A stretch of DNA of 27,243 bases from JBOCEF01 sp047610385 (GTDB taxonomy: Bacteria; Pseudomonadota; Alphaproteobacteria; Rhodobacterales; Rhodobacteraceae), in the NCBI GenBank assembly GCA_047610385.1, contig JBLGAC010000055.1, positions 1-27,243 on the forward strand, read 5' to 3'. Positions 26,484 through 27,243 of this stretch are shown one piece after another. The translations under genes were made by a program, and so were the position numbers. Numbering within the stretch: the first letter of the stretch is position 1; the number at the start of each line of letters is the position of its first letter. The notes beneath the pieces are model-generated. The model ran no database searches. It saw nothing but the letters and a program-made list of their open reading frames with translations, and had not been told where the DNA came from.

Positions 26484-26734
26484 TTCTTCCTACTTCGGCA
26501 GTGAAGACAACGCGTTCCCTATTTTGCGGGGAGGTATTCTACACTTTTAGCAATGTGTCGCGCTATTGAATGCGGCTGGAACACGCTCCGCAACCTTCGC
26601 TAGGCATTACATCAAAAACATTGCGCCCTGAGCGATCTAGCTGCCTCACTGACGCGACGCGGAGATGTAATTGAGACATCAGCCGGCTCTCCTGCCAGCG
26701 CTCCACCCATCGCATCTGTCACCTCGGATCCGAT

Positions 26735-27085
26735 TCAGCTCCAAACATCGATTGGGCTGGTCGTGAATGCCTTCTGGGCATCGACATCCGCCACAAATGC
26801 GGACCAAAGCTCCGTTCCAATCTTGTGCTTTGCAAAGGCGCCGGCCATGGCCAAGAATGCTTTAAGCTCTATCGCCGTGTCATCGGCAAAACCTGAAACC
26901 ATCGTCTCAGTTGCTGGCCCATAGGCGAGAAAAAGTGCCTCCCGGTAATTCGCCTTTCCGCGATACCTAGATGCCTGATGGACAAAGCAGATGGATTTTT
27001 TCTCCAGCCGACTATCACGAAGCTCGCGAGCTGACTTCGTCTGAAAATCGGTCACTCCGAGGGACTTGAATTTAGGAGTTATCAT
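26735..27085 (-). CDS. Hypothetical protein, 116 residues, with an IS just upstream
   Basis: I do not recognise this protein. It begins MITPKFKSLGVTDFQTKS and contains KKSICFVHQASRYRGKANYREALFLAYG, then a helical C-terminal half with ELKAFLAMAGAFAKHKIGTELWSAFVADVDAQKAF. There is no signal peptide or membrane helix. The frame continues upstream past 27196, but residues encoded beyond about 27120 come from the IS5-type end and cannot be native. ATG 27085 has GAGGGAAG about five bases upstream, so I prefer it. The IS probably sits 32 or more bases upstream and may have separated the gene from its promoter. If the native protein started further upstream, this is a 5'-truncated gene. Confidence 0.5.
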   Translation of the reverse strand: MITPKFKSLGVTDFQTKSARELRDSRLEKKSICFVHQASRYRGKANYREALFLAYGPATETMVSGFADDTAIELKAFLAMAGAFAKHKIGTELWSAFVADVDAQKAFTTSPIDVWS

Positions 27086-27116
27086 CAAGTCTTCCCTCGC
27101 GCGCCACGCATACCAT

Positions 27117-27243
27117 CTAGGCTCAGGACCCATAAACTGGATTCCGGCTTGCCCGGCGATGTGATTCACTCCTCCCAAATGTTGGGAGTTTGCCATGTCG
27201 GACCACCACTTCTGGCTATCCGAAGTCCAGTTCGCGCGCCTGC
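27117..27243 (+). mobile_element. IS5-type insertion sequence, left end (partial)
   Basis: CTAG at 27117-27120 is followed by GCTCAGGACCC and 74 bases later by a transposase start. IS5-family elements of the IS427 group often duplicate TA or CTAG at the target, and their ends often read GGCTCAGGACC-like (from memory), so the left border is probably 27119-27121. The right end lies beyond the window. A 7-bp perfect inverted repeat (27172-27178 and 27182-27188) covers the ribosome-binding site. Confidence 0.6.
27195..27243 (+). CDS. IS5-family transposase, N-terminus only
   Basis: The ATG at 27195 opens a frame running off the window: MSDHHFWLSEVQFARL. The pattern MSDxxFWLSExQxARL is the usual start of IS5-family DDE transposases. 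GGGAG six bases upstream is a good ribosome-binding site, but it lies inside a 7-bp hairpin. The minus-strand frame over the same bases is an accidental extension of the neighbouring hypothetical gene. Confidence 0.75.
   Translation, partial: MSDHHFWLSEVQFARL

Overview
The window looks like a chromosomal segment of a high-GC alphaproteobacterium, most likely a Rhodobacteraceae/Roseobacter-type organism. The basis is gene content and family resemblance recalled from memory, not a database search: Usg, a DUF1223 protein, AcnA divergent from CcmA-CcmB, a MATE gene coupled to a lipid A-type acyltransferase, and infC divergent from recJ.

Layout. (1) Bases 1-4673 are accessory DNA of lower or mixed GC. 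They hold one end of an IS66-type element, a LysR regulator divergent from a periplasmic cytochrome P460-family gene, a long inverted repeat, a frameshifted remnant that resembles the C-terminus of a mobile-element primase/helicase, a YaeQ-family gene, and about 700 bases with no recognisable gene, ending at tRNA-Arg(TCT). (2) Bases 4788-12193 are a complete lasso-peptide gene cluster. (3) Bases 12190-26314 are mostly housekeeping: recR, ccmB, ccmA, acnA, a small hypothetical, an ABM-domain protein, usg, an isoprenylcysteine-methyltransferase-type membrane protein, a DUF1223 protein, a lipid A-type acyltransferase, a MATE and an EamA transporter, infC and recJ. (4) After tRNA-Glu(TTC) the DNA becomes lower-GC again, with a small hypothetical gene and the left end of an IS5-type element running off the window.

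The lasso cluster is the main item. Two divergent transcription units meet near 8.9 kb. The leftward one reads methyltransferase, precursor A, hairpin, ABC exporter D, leader peptidase B2 (D and B2 overlap by ATGA). The rightward one reads HPr-kinase-like K, PqqD-like B1, asparagine-synthetase-like C (B1 and C overlap). B1 should bind the leader, B2 cut it, C close the macrolactam and D export the product. K and the methyltransferase are likely tailoring enzymes. The 47-residue precursor has a canonical leader (WxxP motif, Thr at -2), but the predicted core has no Asp or Glu at positions 7-9. The first acidic residues are Asp10 and Asp11. Two Cys follow in the predicted tail, and the core ends in Thr. 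Either the ring is larger than the 7-9 residues known to me, or cleavage is shifted by two residues. With a kinase and an uncommon type of methyltransferase, this is a good candidate for an undescribed lasso peptide.

Other points of interest are a 26-bp near-perfect palindrome on the predicted acnA promoter, an ATC start codon for infC, a ccm locus that stops after ccmB, and fold-back hairpins at the transposase start of both insertion sequences.
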